Below, piece after piece: positions 5,468 through 7,231 of a stretch of 7,231 bases of DNA. Under the pieces are notes generated by a model, which was not told the origin of the DNA, made no database searches, and worked only from the letters and a program-made list of their open reading frames with translations. This DNA is from Flavobacteriales bacterium (GTDB lineage: Bacteria > Bacteroidota > Bacteroidia > Flavobacteriales > Flavobacteriaceae): positions 1 through 7,231 of the forward strand of contig JALVLX010000240.1 in NCBI GenBank assembly GCA_027032855.1, in the 5' to 3' direction. Every line of letters begins with the position of its first letter. Positions within the stretch are counted from its first letter, which is position 1. The position numbers were made by a program, and so were the translations under genes.

Positions 5468-5992
5468 ATGACAAAACCCGATATTTTACATTTCAAGTCT
5501 TTAAACCGTAACGAACAATTAAATTGGATTGTCAAACATTATGCGCAAGATTTGTATTGGGTCATTCGTCCTATTGTTAAAACACACGAAAACGCAGATG
5601 ATGTGTTGCAAAATACATTGATAAAAACTTATCAAAATTTGCCTAAATTCCGCTACGACAGCAAACTGTTTTCATGGTTATACCGCATAGCCGTCAATGA
5701 AGCTCTGAGTTTTTTACGCAAAAACAAAATACAACCTATTGACAACAGTGATGAACATTTGCTTAGAATATTAAGCAAAGATCCGTACTATGACGGCGAC
5801 GAAATAGCTCTGAAACTTGAAAAAGCCATAATGAGTTTACCGCCAAAGCAACAAGAAATTTTCCGTTTAAAATATTTTAACGAACTAAAATTCAAAGAAA
5901 TAGCAGAATTAACAGGCACCTCAACCGGTGGTTTGAAAGCCAATTATCATCAGGCAGTAAAAAAAATTAAAAAATTTTTATCGGAACATTAA
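5468..5992 (+). CDS. ECF-type RNA polymerase sigma factor
   Basis: This 174-residue protein has the two-domain plan of ECF sigma factors. Region 2 (about residues 18-86) contains ADDVLQNTLIKTYQNLPKF and the -10-binding helix FSWLYRIAVNEALSFLRK. Region 4 (about 115-172) contains LPPKQQEIFRLKYFNELKFKEIAELTG and the recognition helix TSTGGLKANYHQAVKKIKKFL (split here as TSTGGLKANYH and QAVKKIKKFL). Regions 1.1 and 3 are absent, as expected. It would direct core polymerase to a small set of promoters under control of the membrane protein encoded 32 bases downstream. No clear TAnnTTTG element was identified in the 70 bases between the preceding terminator and the ATG; autoregulation from an ECF-type promoter is possible but unproven. 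The target regulon is unknown. Confidence 0.93.
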   Translation: MTKPDILHFKSLNRNEQLNWIVKHYAQDLYWVIRPIVKTHENADDVLQNTLIKTYQNLPKFRYDSKLFSWLYRIAVNEALSFLRKNKIQPIDNSDEHLLRILSKDPYYDGDEIALKLEKAIMSLPPKQQEIFRLKYFNELKFKEIAELTGTSTGGLKANYHQAVKKIKKFLSEH

Positions 5993-6024
5993 ACCTTTTT
6001 ATTCTAACATCATCTTATAAGCGT

Positions 6025-6357
6025 ATGACACAACACGACAACATAGAACAACAATTATCGGAACTGAAAAAGCATTATAAGGTTCCGGACAATTATTTTG
6101 AAAACTTTCAAGTCGATACCGGTAAATTAAACAAAAGACGACAACTCGGTTTCTCAAAAAAAGTTTGGCTGGTTGCAGCCATTATCATCTTATTGGTCAG
6201 TTTAGGATACAAAGTGTTTAATTGGACACAAAAATCAACAAAAAACCAAATTTCGGCGCCAAAGCAAATTGCACAAAATGATGATTTGTTCAATGACCTG
6301 ACCGATGACGAAATTATTGACTATCTGATTGACGAAAACGTCATCGATCAATTTTAA
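6025..6357 (+). CDS. small single-pass membrane protein, probable anti-sigma factor
   Basis: I do not recognise a named family in this 110-residue protein. It has one membrane segment at about 47-65 (VWLVAAIIILLVSLGYKVF). The flank before it is basic (NKRRQLGFSKK), so by the positive-inside rule the 46-residue N-terminus is cytoplasmic and the C-terminus periplasmic. The periplasmic part ends in a strongly acidic tail (residues 86-110, with NDDLFNDLTDDEIIDYLIDE). The N-terminus is helical and charged and includes a VPDNYFENF motif, seen in other Bacteroidota proteins encoded next to ECF sigma factors. Position after the sigma gene, size and topology suggest that the cytoplasmic part holds the sigma factor. 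There is no FecR domain and no zinc-binding HxxxCxxC motif, so it is not a ZAS-type anti-sigma factor. It is in an operon with both neighbours (gaps of 32 and 26 bases). Confidence 0.8.
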   Translation: MTQHDNIEQQLSELKKHYKVPDNYFENFQVDTGKLNKRRQLGFSKKVWLVAAIIILLVSLGYKVFNWTQKSTKNQISAPKQIAQNDDLFNDLTDDEIIDYLIDENVIDQF

Positions 6358-6383
6358 GAATATTAATTTTAAAACCTATAAAT

Positions 6384-6926
6384 ATGAAAAAATCAATTTT
6401 AATGAGTTTGATAACAATCTTCATGTTATCAATAAGCGGATACGCACAAACCGAAATCAAAGTAAAAGGCGAAAAAGAAGTCAAGAAAAACCGGAAAGAA
6501 AAAATTTTCAACAAAAAATTAGATTATCTTAAAAGAAATCTAAAACTAACCGGTGAAGAAAGCGAAAATTTTGAGAAAGCTTTCAAACAATATGTAGAGA
6601 AAAAACTTTCGTTAAGAAAAGCTTACAATGTCGAAGTTTATCAAAAAGTTAAGAAAGAGCACTTAAAAGAATTAAGTGAAAAGGACAAACAAAATATTAT
6701 CAGCCGAAAATTGGATTTGGATAAACAAACCTATGAGCTCGATGTAGCTTTTACAAAAAAATTGACCGGCTTTTTACCTCCTGAAAAAGTGATTCGTTAC
6801 TTTATACTGGAACGTAGATTTAACCGCAAAATGATGAACCATGTCAAAAAACGTAAAGAAATAATGCGCAAACGTCAAAATATGATGCCCCGGCGCAATC
6901 ACAAACGTGTAAATTCAAACAGATAG
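6384..6926 (+). CDS. secreted basic helical protein of the ECF operon (Spy/CpxP-like, sigma-factor sensor type)
   Basis: This 180-residue protein starts with a clear signal peptide (MKKSILMSLITIFMLSISGYA, cleavage probably after A21). The mature part is almost wholly helical and charged. The stretch LKRNLKLTGEESENFEKAFKQY (about 49-70, split as LKRNLKLTGEES and ENFEKAFKQY) corresponds to the LxLTpeEaexFwpiy helix, and FLPPEKVIRYFILERRFNRK (about 130-149) to the closing helix. Both occur in Bacteroidota proteins annotated as sensor of ECF-type sigma factor, and the design recalls Spy/CpxP chaperones. The C-terminal 30 residues are extremely basic (KKRKEIMRKRQ, RRNHKR). A role in sensing envelope stress and reporting to the adjacent membrane protein is inferred from family and operon position. 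It is the last gene of the operon and is followed by a strong terminator. Confidence 0.85.
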   Translation: MKKSILMSLITIFMLSISGYAQTEIKVKGEKEVKKNRKEKIFNKKLDYLKRNLKLTGEESENFEKAFKQYVEKKLSLRKAYNVEVYQKVKKEHLKELSEKDKQNIISRKLDLDKQTYELDVAFTKKLTGFLPPEKVIRYFILERRFNRKMMNHVKKRKEIMRKRQNMMPRRNHKRVNSNR

Positions 6927-6945
6927 TTTTTTAAGCTCACATTAC

Positions 6946-6978
6946 AAAAAAGAGATGCCAAGTTGGTATCTCTTTTTT
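6946..6978 (+). terminator. intrinsic terminator of the ECF operon
   Basis: A 14-bp stem (6946-6959 with 6965-6978, one G-T wobble) with an AAGTT loop carries an A-run on the left and six T on the right, 20 bases after the stop codon. The symmetry means it could work in both directions. Confidence 0.88.
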
Positions 6979-6992
6979 GTTAATTACCGTTA

Positions 6993-7014
6993 CCGCACGA
7001 GTTCTATCGTGTGG
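6993..7014. repeat. hairpin CCGCACGA...TCGTGTGG
   Basis: An 8-bp stem (one G-T wobble when read on the + strand) with a GTTCTA loop lies between the operon terminator and the promoter at 7027-7058. No T tract follows on the + strand. It is GC-rich against its surroundings and could be an interspersed palindrome or an operator for the gene starting at 7078. Confidence 0.5.
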
Positions 7015-7026
7015 AAAAATAATAAA

Positions 7027-7058
7027 TTGCATAAATTTAAATAAAAAGACTAAATTTG
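7027..7058 (+). promoter_or_regulatory. Bacteroidota-type promoter (TTG-N21-TAAATTTG)
   Basis: TTG at 7027-7029 and TAAATTTG at 7051-7058 are separated by 21 bases, within the range known for Flavobacterium promoters (TTG, 17-23 bases, TAnnTTTG). The ATG at 7078 lies 20 bases beyond the -7 box. This is the best promoter match in the window and supports a gene start at 7078. Confidence 0.6.
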
Positions 7059-7077
7059 AAAAGAAAAAATAATAGCA

Positions 7078-7231
7078 ATGCAAAAGAAAAAGCTTCAATT
7101 TTTTTTTTTATCTCCTATTATTACCAACTGTTTTTTTGTTCATCTATCTATTCTTCATGCCGCATAATCCTAATACCGGAAAATACCGGCTCCCATTGAT
7201 TTTAGGGTTTCTCATTGCTAATGTATTAAGT
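7078..7231 (+). CDS. start of a membrane-protein gene, cut by the window edge and broken by a poly-T tract
   Basis: The ATG at 7078 follows a good promoter and an A-rich leader and begins MQKKKLQFFF. As read, this frame stops at TAA 7165-7167 after 29 codons. An 11-T run at 7099-7109 lies in codons 8-11; with ten T the frame would stay open to the window end. The restored product has a hydrophobic stretch (LLLLPTVFLFIYLFF), then MPHNPNTGKYR, then a second one (LPLILGFLIANVLS), which is sensible for a multi-pass membrane protein. Alternatively translation starts at the ATG at 7157, in the open frame, giving 25 codons within the window. The family is not recognisable from so little sequence. 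A sequencing error, a phase-variable tract, ribosomal slippage or the downstream start are all possible. Confidence 0.45.

Noticed and set aside
6329..6532. A 67-codon + strand frame overlapping two genes of the ECF operon
   Set aside because: It is out of frame with both flanking genes, whose signal peptide and membrane segment give strong independent support; its Lys/Asn-rich product has no recognisable feature.

Overview
The window looks like chromosomal DNA of a member of the Bacteroidota, most likely Flavobacteriia. It is AT-rich. Genes start at ATGs preceded by A-rich leaders without Shine-Dalgarno sequences, and several upstream regions carry the phylum-type -7 element TAnnTTTG. The gene content also fits: a START-like small protein, an exported C1 peptidase, and an ECF sigma factor followed by a small membrane protein and a secreted helical protein. 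No rRNA, tRNA, CRISPR array or intact insertion sequence was seen.

Layout, left to right. (1) 51-1274, + strand: an exported papain-fold (C1, bleomycin-hydrolase-like) cysteine peptidase. (2) 1275-1503: an intergenic region with three copies of a GCACC/GGTGC hairpin; two of them make tandem T-tailed terminators for the minus strand. (3) 1504-1863, - strand: an ArsC/YfgD-family thiol oxidoreductase. (4) 1864-2254: 391 bases without a gene, holding one short palindrome. (5) 2255-3631, - strand: tryptophanase, with heptanucleotide tandem repeats directly upstream of its start. (6) 3736-4843, - strand: prfB (release factor 2), whose true start lies beyond an in-frame UGA and whose expression needs the classical +1 programmed frameshift. 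(7) 4844-4939: a divergent promoter region. (8) 4940-5332, + strand: a START-like domain protein closed by a strong terminator. (9) 5468-6926, + strand: a three-gene ECF sigma operon closed by a strong terminator at 6946-6978. (10) 7027-7231: a good Bacteroidota-type promoter followed by the first codons of a membrane-protein gene that runs off the window and is interrupted, as read here, by an 11-T homopolymer.

How the genes fit together. Most are housekeeping or core metabolic genes. The ECF operon reads as one signalling unit: a cytoplasmic sigma factor, a single-pass membrane protein with a basic cytoplasmic N-terminus and a strikingly acidic periplasmic tail, and a very basic secreted helical protein. 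The opposite charges suggest the last two may contact each other outside the inner membrane (inference). prfB lies directly upstream of tnaA on the same strand. This is notable because in E. coli tryptophanase expression is controlled through RF2 action at a leader-peptide UGA, but no such leader peptide is recognisable here. The points most worth a second look are the prfB frameshift site without an internal Shine-Dalgarno, the poly-T interruption at the right edge, the ECF triad, the peptidase lacking its family's C-terminal gate, and the small palindromic and tandem repeats around tnaA.
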